From Oscillospiraceae bacterium (GTDB lineage Bacteria; Bacillota; Clostridia; Oscillospirales; Oscillospiraceae): a stretch of 5,067 bases of DNA. The stretch covers positions 1-5,067 of the forward strand of contig CAJGCI010000140.1 in assembly GCA_904501855.1 (NCBI GenBank). Direction: 5' to 3'. The translations under genes and the position numbers were made by a program. The notes beneath the pieces are model-generated. The model ran no database searches and had not been told where the DNA came from. It saw only the letters and a list, made by a program, of their open reading frames with translations. This document shows, piece after piece, positions 1 through 4,634 of the stretch; positions within the stretch are counted from its first letter, which is position 1; every line of letters begins with the position of its first letter.

Positions 1-276
1 GTTGGGATCGGCGCCGTTGGCGGAGAGGATCTCCAGCGCGTTGTTTCCCTCGGGCATGTCGAACATCTTGTGTTCCAGATAGTGGGCGATGCCGGCGGGG
101 GTGTCCAGCCAGTCCTGCCCGGTGCGGAAGCGGCGGAAGGCTCCGCCGTACTCCGTGGCAAAGGCGGCATAGGATGCGGCGACGCCCTCCTTGGGCACCA
201 CCACGAGACGCAGCCCGTTGGGCAGTGTCTCGGTATACCGTACTTCTCCGATGGAAGGATATTCTTCTTTATTCAT
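1..276 (-). CDS. yfmH: YfmH-like M16 (insulinase family) zinc metallopeptidase, N-terminal part only
   Basis: The first 92 codons of an M16 family peptidase that runs off the left edge of the window. Residues 65-69 read HYLEH, the inverted zinc-binding motif HxxEH (two zinc-ligand histidines, catalytic glutamate E68), inside AGIAHYLEHKMF, which is typical of this family. The preceding strand (TLPNGLRLVVVPKE, about residues 17-30) is the usual first beta strand of an M16 domain. The second glutamate ligand and the C-terminal half lie outside the window. The ATG at 276 overlaps the last 8 nt of yfmF, and an AAGGAG ribosome binding site on the minus strand (286-291) sits 9 nt upstream. The pair is therefore probably co-translated. 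Family knowledge: NCBI annotates such proteins as EF-P 5-aminopentanol modification-associated YfmH (B. subtilis ymfH). Pairing with the motif-less YfmF suggests that YfmH supplies the active site. The M16 call is firm; the EF-P link is by family only. Confidence 0.9.
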   Translation of the reverse strand, partial: MNKEEYPSIGEVRYTETLPNGLRLVVVPKEGVAASYAAFATEYGGAFRRFRTGQDWLDTPAGIAHYLEHKMFDMPEGNNALEILSANGADPN

Positions 277-1597
277 CGATCACTTCTCCTTCCTCGTCCT
301 CGTCGTCCGGTTCTTCCCCGTGGAGGAAGTACACCAGATCCAGCACCACGCTGCGGGCGATGCGCTGCACGTCTTCCGCGGTGACCTCATCCACCAGTCC
401 CGCCATCTCCTCGGGCGTGAGGAGAAGACCGTCCAGGGCGTTGTTCACATAGTAGCTCTCCATGGCGCCCAGGGAATCCCGCAGGGACCGGTAGCCGGAG
501 GAAAGGGAATTCTTGGCGGCAGTCAGTTCCTCTTCCGTGAGGGTGCCTTCCCGCAGGGAGTCCAGCTGATGCAGGATCTCCGTCTGGGCCACATCCCGGT
601 TCTCCGGACGGATGCCGGAAGAGACGAACATCAGGCCCTTATGGACTTCCAGCATGGAGCTGGCGTAGTAGCACAGGGAGAGTTTCTCCCGGACATTTCG
701 GAACAGGCGGGAGGTGACGCCGCCGCCGTAGCATTCGTTGAAGACACGCATGGCCGCCAGTTCCTCCGCCGAGGGGTCTTCCATGCAGTCGCCGAGACGG
801 AATCCCAGCACCAGCTTGCCCTGCTGAAGGTCCAGCGTCTCCTCCACATTGCGTGGCTCGGCTTCCACGGAATTGAGCCGCACATCGGTGCCCAGTTCCA
901 GATCCAGCTCCTGCCGGGGCAGGGTGGACAGAGCCTGCAGCATGAGAAGCTCCATCCGGTCGGGATCGCAGGCGCCGCAGTAGAAGATCTCCACGGGGGA
1001 TTCCGCCAGGATCCGGTGATAGTGCTGGGTCAGTTCCTTGTACCGGATGACGTCCACCGTCTCCTCGGTGCCGAAGCGCATGGTGGAGTAGTCTTCAAAA
1101 CAGCACATCTCCTCCATGCACCGGGTGAGGGCATAGCCGCTCTTGTCGTTGATGCGGCTGCGGATGATGTTCTTCATCTTTTCCTTTTCGCTGTCCACCA
1201 CATCCGGCAGGAACAGTCCGCCCCGGGTCTTGGGCCGCAGGAGCATCTCGCCCATGAAGTCCGTGACCGAGGGGAGGATGTCCTCGCCCTCCGGCAGATA
1301 CCGGGAGTCGGGGAAGCTGGCATACAGTCCCGTGCACTGGATCTCGCCCACTCGGCGTACCACGGGAACGATCTCCGTTCCGTACAGATCCTCCAGACGC
1401 ATGGTGACGGCTTTCATATCCGGACTCTTTCCCGTGCCCCGGCGGAGCACATAGGGGATCAGCGCGTTCTTCGACGCGTTCTCCGCGCTCAGCTGGGTCA
1501 GCAGGGTGATACTGAGGCAGCCGGTCTTGAACCGGTCGCTCTGCACGACGGTGAGCATGACACCGGGTATGATCTCTTTTCGGACAGGTCCGCTCAT
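269..1597 (-). CDS. yfmF: YfmF-like M16 family protein lacking the zinc motif (putative partner of YfmH)
   Basis: A complete 442-residue protein, the usual size for a two-domain M16 subunit. The N-terminal domain begins with a strand at about residues 10-18 (PGVMLTVVQ). Where active members carry HxxEH, this one has ALIPYVLRRGT (45-55), and there is no histidine at all in the first 190 residues, so it cannot bind the catalytic zinc. The C-terminal domain carries GGGVTSRLFRNVREK (291-305) followed by SLCYYASS (307-314), which resembles the arginine/tyrosine substrate-binding segment of M16 heterodimers. The tail (428-442) is strongly acidic, with ten Asp/Glu in 15 residues. I chose the ATG at 1597 because GGAGG lies 8 nt upstream. 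An in-frame ATG five codons earlier has AGAAGG directly abutting it, which is poor spacing. The gene overlaps yfmH by 8 nt. Family knowledge ties this pair to EF-P 5-aminopentanol modification; its substrate is not visible here. Confidence 0.9.
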   Translation of the reverse strand: MSGPVRKEIIPGVMLTVVQSDRFKTGCLSITLLTQLSAENASKNALIPYVLRRGTGKSPDMKAVTMRLEDLYGTEIVPVVRRVGEIQCTGLYASFPDSRYLPEGEDILPSVTDFMGEMLLRPKTRGGLFLPDVVDSEKEKMKNIIRSRINDKSGYALTRCMEEMCCFEDYSTMRFGTEETVDVIRYKELTQHYHRILAESPVEIFYCGACDPDRMELLMLQALSTLPRQELDLELGTDVRLNSVEAEPRNVEETLDLQQGKLVLGFRLGDCMEDPSAEELAAMRVFNECYGGGVTSRLFRNVREKLSLCYYASSMLEVHKGLMFVSSGIRPENRDVAQTEILHQLDSLREGTLTEEELTAAKNSLSSGYRSLRDSLGAMESYYVNNALDGLLLTPEEMAGLVDEVTAEDVQRIARSVVLDLVYFLHGEEPDDEDEEGEVIDE

Positions 1598-1605
1598 CTT
1601 GATGG

Positions 1606-1610
1606 CCTCC
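1606..1610 (-). promoter_or_regulatory. Ribosome binding site of yfmF
   Basis: GGAGG on the minus strand, 8 nt before the ATG at 1597. It decides the start: it favours MSGPVRKE over the alternative MEAIKMSG, whose own codons contain this GGAGG. Confidence 0.75.
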
Positions 1611-1658
1611 ATCCTTCTATAATAATTCACAGTTCGTTTACTCAAATTGCTTCTTAAT

Positions 1659-1687
1659 ATTCTACCATAAACACGGTGCAGTTTGTA
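1659..1687 (-). promoter_or_regulatory. Probable extended -10 promoter for yfmF-yfmH
   Basis: Read on the minus strand, TATGGTAGAAT (1659-1669) matches an extended -10 element: TRTGn followed by TAGAAT, 5 of 6 to TATAAT. The sequence 17 bp upstream is TACAAA (1682-1687), only 3 of 6 to the -35 consensus, which fits an extended -10 promoter that depends little on -35 contacts. Transcription should start near 1652, giving a leader of roughly 55 nt before yfmF. This is the best candidate in the intergenic region but rests on motif reading only. Confidence 0.55.
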
Positions 1688-1734
1688 GATGGATTTCAAA
1701 TTCGTGAGGAGTTCCAACTGACAAGAAATTTTAC

Positions 1735-1763
1735 TTGACAGCCGGTCCCAAGTGGCGTATAAT
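1735..1763 (+). promoter_or_regulatory. Consensus housekeeping (sigma A/70) promoter of the ylxM-ffh-rpsP operon
   Basis: TTGACA (1735-1740), a 17-bp spacer, then TATAAT (1758-1763): both hexamers and the spacing equal the consensus. The A/T-rich stretch AAGAAATTTTA (1723-1733) just upstream could act as a proximal UP-like element for the RNA polymerase alpha subunit. Transcription should begin around 1770, leaving a leader of about 42 nt to the ylxM start. The promoter also rules out a longer ylxM reading from the in-frame GTG at 1752, which lies inside the spacer. An imperfect dyad covers the -35 box (see findings). Confidence 0.93.
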
Positions 1764-1811
1764 CCTACTGCTATCAAGGAAAAAGCCTTTACAGTAAAAG
1801 GAGGGGAGCGT

Positions 1812-2162
1812 ATGGCGGAAGATACTTTATACAATGCCATGCTGCTGGATTTTTACGGTCCGCTCCTTACCGAGAAACAGCGTGAGTACTTCGATCTGCA
1901 CTACAATTCCGACTACTCCCTCACCGAGATCGCCGAGGAGAGCGGGGTCTCCCGCCAGGCGGTATGGGACAACATCACCCGGGCCCGCCGCACCATGGAG
2001 GACATGGAGCGGAAGACGGGACTGATCCGGCGGTTTGAGGATCAGGAACAGATCCACAGGGAGCTGGAGGAAGATCTGCATAAACTGGAAGCGCTCAGTG
2101 ATGAGCCGGCCCGGAAGATCCTCCGGGAGATGGAAGAGAAGCTGCAGAAGCTGAAAGGATAA
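1812..2162 (+). CDS. ylxM: YlxM/p13-family SRP-associated helix-turn-helix protein
   Basis: A 116-residue protein that matches the YlxM family in length and layout. Residues 12-30 hold LDFYGPLLTEKQREYFDLH, the conserved opening of the family. Residues 36-57 (SLTEIAEESGVSRQAVWDN and the start of the next helix) form a sigma-70 region 4-like helix-turn-helix. The rest (about 75-115) is highly charged and helical, probably a coiled coil. Family knowledge: YlxM is encoded next to ffh in many Gram-positive bacteria and has been studied in Streptococcus as an accessory component of the signal recognition particle pathway. Despite its HTH fold, a DNA target is not established. The start at 1812 is supported by AAGGAGG (1798-1804) with a 7-nt spacer. 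The gene ends 2 nt before ffh, so translation is probably coupled. It is the first gene after the promoter. Confidence 0.93.
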   Translation: MAEDTLYNAMLLDFYGPLLTEKQREYFDLHYNSDYSLTEIAEESGVSRQAVWDNITRARRTMEDMERKTGLIRRFEDQEQIHRELEEDLHKLEALSDEPARKILREMEEKLQKLKG

Positions 2163-2164
2163 CT

Positions 2165-3529
2165 ATGGCATTTGAAAGCTTATCGGATAAGCTGGCCGAG
2201 ACTTTTAAAAAGCTCAGAAGCAAGGGCCGGCTGACCAACGCCGACGTCAAGGAAGCGATGCGGGAAGTGCGTCTGGCACTTCTGGAAGCGGACGTCAGCT
2301 ATAAAGTCGTCAAGAACTTTACCAAGAACGTGACGGAACGGGCCGTGGGCTCGGACGTGCTGGAAGCCCTCAACCCGGCGCAGCAGGTCATCAAGATCGT
2401 CAACGAAGAGCTCGTGGCGCTCATGGGCTCGGACAATCAGAAGATCAACATCTCCTCGCAGTCTCCCAGCCTCGTGATGCTGGTGGGCCTGCAGGGCGCC
2501 GGTAAGACCACCAACGGTGCGAAACTGGCCGCCTATATGAAGAAGCAGGGGAAACATCCGCTGCTGGTGGCCTGTGACATCTACCGTCCCGCTGCCATCG
2601 ATCAGCTGGAGACGGTGGGATCGCAGCTGGATATCCCGGTGTTTCAGATGGGACAGACCGATCCGGTGGAGATCGCAAAGTCCGCCATCGAATATGCCAA
2701 GAAACACGGCAATGATCTCATCTTCTTGGATACCGCCGGACGTCTTCACATCGACGAGGAGCTGATGCAGGAACTGCAGAACATCCGTGATGCGGTCAAT
2801 CCCGCGGAGATCCTGCTGGTGGTGGACGCCATGACCGGTCAGGACGCGGTGAATGCGGCCAACGCCTTTGACGAGGCACTGGGAGTCACCGGCATCATGC
2901 TCACGAAGCTGGACGGCGACGCCCGCGGCGGTGCGGCTCTGTCCATTACCGCCACCACCGGAAAGCCCATCAAGTTCGTGGGCACCGGCGAGAAACTGGA
3001 TATGCTGGAACCCTTCTATCCGGACCGTATGGCTTCCCGGATCCTGGGCATGGGCGACATGCTGACTCTCATCGAGAAGGCCGAACAGGCCTACGACGAG
3101 AAGAAGGCACTGGAGATGGCGGAGAAGATCCGCGCCAACAAGTTCACCCTTCAGGATTATCTGGAGCAGCTGGGTCAGGTGAAGAACATGGGAGACCTCT
3201 CCCAGATGGCATCCATGATCCCCGGCGTCAATGCCAAGGCCCTGGAGGGGGCGCAGATGGACGACAAGGCCATCGCCCACATCGAGGCCATCATCACTTC
3301 CATGACTCCCTATGAACGGGAGAACCCGGAAGTGCTCAATTCCAGCCGCAAGAAACGCATCGCCGCCGGCTGCGGACTGCAGGTGGTGGACGTCAACCGG
3401 CTGCTCAAGCAGTATGAGGCCATGCAGCAGATGATGAAGATGGTCTCCGGCAAGGGCATGAAGAAGATGCGCAAGAAAATGGGCGGCATGGGAGGCATGG
3501 GAGGATTCCCCGGCATTCCCGGATTTTAA
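2165..3529 (+). CDS. ffh: Signal recognition particle protein Ffh (SRP54 GTPase)
   Basis: A full-length 454-residue Ffh, the GTPase subunit of the signal recognition particle. It binds signal peptides emerging from ribosomes and, with the 4.5S/scRNA, delivers them to FtsY at the membrane. The N domain (about 1-95) includes ALLEADV (38-44). The G domain follows with the P-loop GLQGAGKTT (108-116), DTAGR (189-193), TKLD (247-250), DARGG (252-256) and GTGEK (273-277). The M domain (about 296-454) is methionine-rich and ends in a Gly/Met tail. Its SRP-RNA-binding segment reads SRKKRIAAGCG (394-404), with Cys403 where most bacterial Ffh have Ser (GSG). The start at 2165 is 2 nt after the ylxM stop, with AAAGGA (2154-2159) as ribosome binding site. 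No SRP RNA gene is visible in the window. All GTPase motifs are intact, so I expect a functional protein. Confidence 0.99.
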   Translation: MAFESLSDKLAETFKKLRSKGRLTNADVKEAMREVRLALLEADVSYKVVKNFTKNVTERAVGSDVLEALNPAQQVIKIVNEELVALMGSDNQKINISSQSPSLVMLVGLQGAGKTTNGAKLAAYMKKQGKHPLLVACDIYRPAAIDQLETVGSQLDIPVFQMGQTDPVEIAKSAIEYAKKHGNDLIFLDTAGRLHIDEELMQELQNIRDAVNPAEILLVVDAMTGQDAVNAANAFDEALGVTGIMLTKLDGDARGGAALSITATTGKPIKFVGTGEKLDMLEPFYPDRMASRILGMGDMLTLIEKAEQAYDEKKALEMAEKIRANKFTLQDYLEQLGQVKNMGDLSQMASMIPGVNAKALEGAQMDDKAIAHIEAIITSMTPYERENPEVLNSSRKKRIAAGCGLQVVDVNRLLKQYEAMQQMMKMVSGKGMKKMRKKMGGMGGMGGFPGIPGF

Positions 3530-3535
3530 ATGAGA

Positions 3536-3560
3536 ATATACAGGCATCGTCCTTGTATAT
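3536..3560 (+). repeat. AT-rich inverted repeat between ffh and rpsP
   Basis: ATATACA (3536-3542) and TGTATAT (3554-3560) are exact inverted copies. Two more pairs (GG 3543-3544 with CC 3551-3552) extend the stem past a single bulged T at 3553, leaving a 6-nt loop. No run of T follows, so it does not look like an intrinsic terminator. It lies in the 73-nt ffh-rpsP gap and could be a weak mRNA structure, a processing site or a protein-binding dyad. The function is unknown, and the AT richness makes a chance match possible. Confidence 0.45.
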
Positions 3561-3587
3561 AAATGCAATCGATTATTGTGCGAACAT

Positions 3588-3595
3588 GGAGGTGA
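3588..3595 (+). promoter_or_regulatory. Strong ribosome binding site of rpsP
   Basis: GGAGGTGA is complementary over 8 nt to the usual 16S rRNA 3' end and sits 7 nt before the rpsP ATG at 3603. This is the strongest Shine-Dalgarno in the window and fits a ribosomal protein made in high amounts. It fixes the start at MVKIRLRR rather than at the in-frame ATG at 3576 further upstream. Confidence 0.85.
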
Positions 3596-3602
3596 AAGCA
3601 AA

Positions 3603-3839
3603 ATGGTCAAAATCAGACTGCGCAGAGTAGGTGCAAAGAAAGCTCCTTATTATCGTATCGTAGTGGCAGATTCCAGATCTCCCCGTGATGGTCGTTTCAT
3701 CGAGGAAATCGGCACTTATGATCCCATGGCAGAGGACAACAAGGTCAAAGTCGAGATGGATCGTGTCGAGTATTGGATCAAGAACGGCGCACAGCCGACC
3801 GAAACCGTACGTGGCCTGCTGAAGAAAGTTCAGGCATAA
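3603..3839 (+). CDS. rpsP: 30S ribosomal protein S16
   Basis: A 78-residue S16, which binds 16S rRNA and helps assemble the 30S subunit body. The family signature is clear: MVKIRLRRVGAKKAPYYRIV (1-20) followed by VADSRSPRDGRFIEEIGTYDP (21-41). The length is normal for compact bacterial S16 proteins, with no C-terminal extension. GGAGGTGA 7 nt upstream supports the start. Its stop TAA shares one base with an ATG at 3839 in the next gene's frame. The codon use looks different from the neighbours: arginine is often CGT and many codons end in T or A, whereas ffh and rimM favour G/C endings. That pattern is expected of a very highly expressed gene and need not mean transfer. The ffh-rpsP-KH-rimM-trmD order is the standard Bacillota arrangement. 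Confidence 0.99.
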   Translation: MVKIRLRRVGAKKAPYYRIVVADSRSPRDGRFIEEIGTYDPMAEDNKVKVEMDRVEYWIKNGAQPTETVRGLLKKVQA

Positions 3840-3841
3840 TG

Positions 3842-3847
3842 AAGGAG
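3842..3847 (+). promoter_or_regulatory. Ribosome binding site deciding the khpA start
   Basis: AAGGAG, 12 nt before the ATG at 3860. The spacing is slightly long. It lies inside the codons of a possible longer form starting at 3839, which has no good site of its own, so the shorter form is preferred. Confidence 0.6.
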
Positions 3848-3859
3848 AATGCTACCGGC

Positions 3860-4090
3860 ATGAAAGAATTACTGACTTATATTGTACAGAATCTGGTGGA
3901 TCATCCCGACCAGGTTTCTGTGACCGAGCGCGCCAGCGGCGGAGAGACCGTATTTGAAGTACGGGTCGCCGATGGAGATATGGGCAAAGTCATTGGCCGG
4001 CAGGGCAGAATCGTGAAAGAGATTCGGATCCTCATGCGGGCTGTCGCCCAGAAACAGGGCAAGAAAGTATCAGTCGATATCATGGACTGA
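3860..4090 (+). CDS. khpA: KH-domain RNA-binding protein KhpA (YlqC family)
   Basis: A 76-residue single KH-domain protein. It opens with KELLTYIVQNLVDHPDQVSV (2-21), typical of the KhpA/YlqC family. The RNA-binding GxxG loop is G46-R47-Q48-G49 within KVIGRQGRIVKEIR (43-56). The whole length is accounted for by one KH fold. Family knowledge: KhpA pairs with KhpB (Jag/EloR) to bind RNA and affects cell elongation in streptococci; the partner is not in this window. I chose ATG 3860 because the family begins at MKEL and AAGGAG lies upstream. An ATG at 3839 overlapping the rpsP stop (TAATG) would add seven residues (MKENATG) and cannot be excluded. Its position between rpsP and rimM is the usual one. 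Confidence 0.93.
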   Translation: MKELLTYIVQNLVDHPDQVSVTERASGGETVFEVRVADGDMGKVIGRQGRIVKEIRILMRAVAQKQGKKVSVDIMD

Positions 4091-4095
4091 ATGGA

Positions 4096-4119
4096 AAGGG
4101 CTGCCATCCGGCAGCCCTT
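4096..4119 (+). repeat. Perfect GC-rich hairpin between khpA and rimM (terminator- or attenuator-like)
   Basis: AAGGGCTGCC (4096-4105) and GGCAGCCCTT (4110-4119) are exact inverted copies around a 4-nt loop ATCC, giving a 10-bp stem with six G-C pairs in a row broken only by one U-A. It starts 5 nt after the khpA stop. The downstream sequence AAGCCATTTATAAAGG has no T-run, so it is not a canonical intrinsic terminator. It could attenuate transcription, block 3' exonuclease or mark an mRNA processing site between the rpsP-khpA and rimM-trmD parts. The hairpin is certain as sequence; its role is inferred. Confidence 0.75.
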
Positions 4120-4144
4120 AAGCCATTTATAAAGGTGGATTGTT

Positions 4145-4633
4145 ATGACAGGAAAACAGCTGCTGGAAGCAGGGAAGATCATCAACACGCAGGGACTTCA
4201 GGGGGAAGTGAAGGTGCAGGCATGGGCCGACAGCGCCGAGGATCTTCTGCCCGTTACCCGGTTCGTCGCGGGAGGCGAGGAACTGAAAGTGGTCCGGTCC
4301 CGGGTGCAGAAGGGATTCCTCTACCTCCGGTTTGAAGATAAAAACACCATCGAGGACGTGATCCCCCTCAAGGGGAAAGTGCTGCACATGTACCGGGAGG
4401 ATCTGATCCTTCCCGAGGGCGTGCACCTGCTGTCGGACATCATCGGCAGCCGCGTCGTGGATGAAGAGGGAAATGACATCGGTGTCGTGGAAGACATCCT
4501 GGAACGCCCCGCGGCAAACGTGTACGTGATCCGTGGGGACCGGGAGATCCTCGTTCCGTCGGTGCCGGAATTCATTAAGAAGGTGGATACGGATGAGAAG
4601 ATCGTCACGGTCCGTCTCATTGAGGGAATGTAA
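4145..4633 (+). CDS. rimM: Ribosome maturation factor RimM (16S rRNA processing protein)
   Basis: A 162-residue RimM, which binds S19 and assists maturation of the 30S head and 16S rRNA. The N-terminal RimM barrel (about 6-85) begins with AGKIINTQGLQGEVKV (9-24), the family's GKI..THG..GEV motif with Gln16 in place of the usual His. A linker leads to a C-terminal PRC-barrel (about 97-162) that contains DIIGSRVVDEEGNDIGVVED (98-117) and ILVPSVPEFIKKVD (135-148) and ends in VRLIEGM, as is normal for RimM. The length is typical. The start at 4145 is supported by AAGGTGG (4132-4138) 6 nt upstream. A single base separates its stop from trmD, so the two are surely cotranscribed. The upstream khpA-rimM gap carries a strong hairpin that could lower expression of rimM and trmD relative to rpsP. 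Confidence 0.97.
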   Translation: MTGKQLLEAGKIINTQGLQGEVKVQAWADSAEDLLPVTRFVAGGEELKVVRSRVQKGFLYLRFEDKNTIEDVIPLKGKVLHMYREDLILPEGVHLLSDIIGSRVVDEEGNDIGVVEDILERPAANVYVIRGDREILVPSVPEFIKKVDTDEKIVTVRLIEGM

Positions 4634-4634
4634 G

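Noticed and set aside
191..1657. A 488-codon open frame on the plus strand opposite yfmF
   Set aside because: It mirrors the codon structure of the real M16 gene, has low-complexity His/Gly/Leu-rich content and no recognisable domain, and lacks its own promoter. It is a shadow of a GC-rich third codon position.
1776..1801. Mutually exclusive small stems in the ylxM leader (AAGG 1776-1779 with CCTT 1786-1789; CCTTT 1786-1790 with AAAGG 1797-1801) that might hide the ribosome binding site
   Set aside because: Stems of 4-5 A/U-rich pairs are too weak and too likely by chance to call a riboswitch or attenuator.
1752..1811. A 20-residue N-terminal extension of YlxM from the GTG at 1752
   Set aside because: It lies within the promoter spacer and -10 box, upstream of the expected transcription start, and the ATG at 1812 has a good ribosome binding site and matches the family start.
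1598..1811. A small RNA gene (SRP RNA/scRNA or tRNA) in the divergent intergenic region
   Set aside because: There is no tRNA-like arm pattern or SRP RNA tetraloop helix, and most of the space is taken by the two promoters and leaders.
3554..3582. A separate promoter for rpsP in the TTGTATATAAAT region
   Set aside because: TATA-like hexamers exist, but none has a -35 match at 16-18 bp spacing; the AT richness is explained by the inverted repeat.
2180..3610. A 476-codon open frame on the minus strand opposite ffh
   Set aside because: ffh on the other strand is unmistakable over its whole length. The antisense product is His/Leu/Gly-rich with no motif, the usual artefact of G/C-biased codons.
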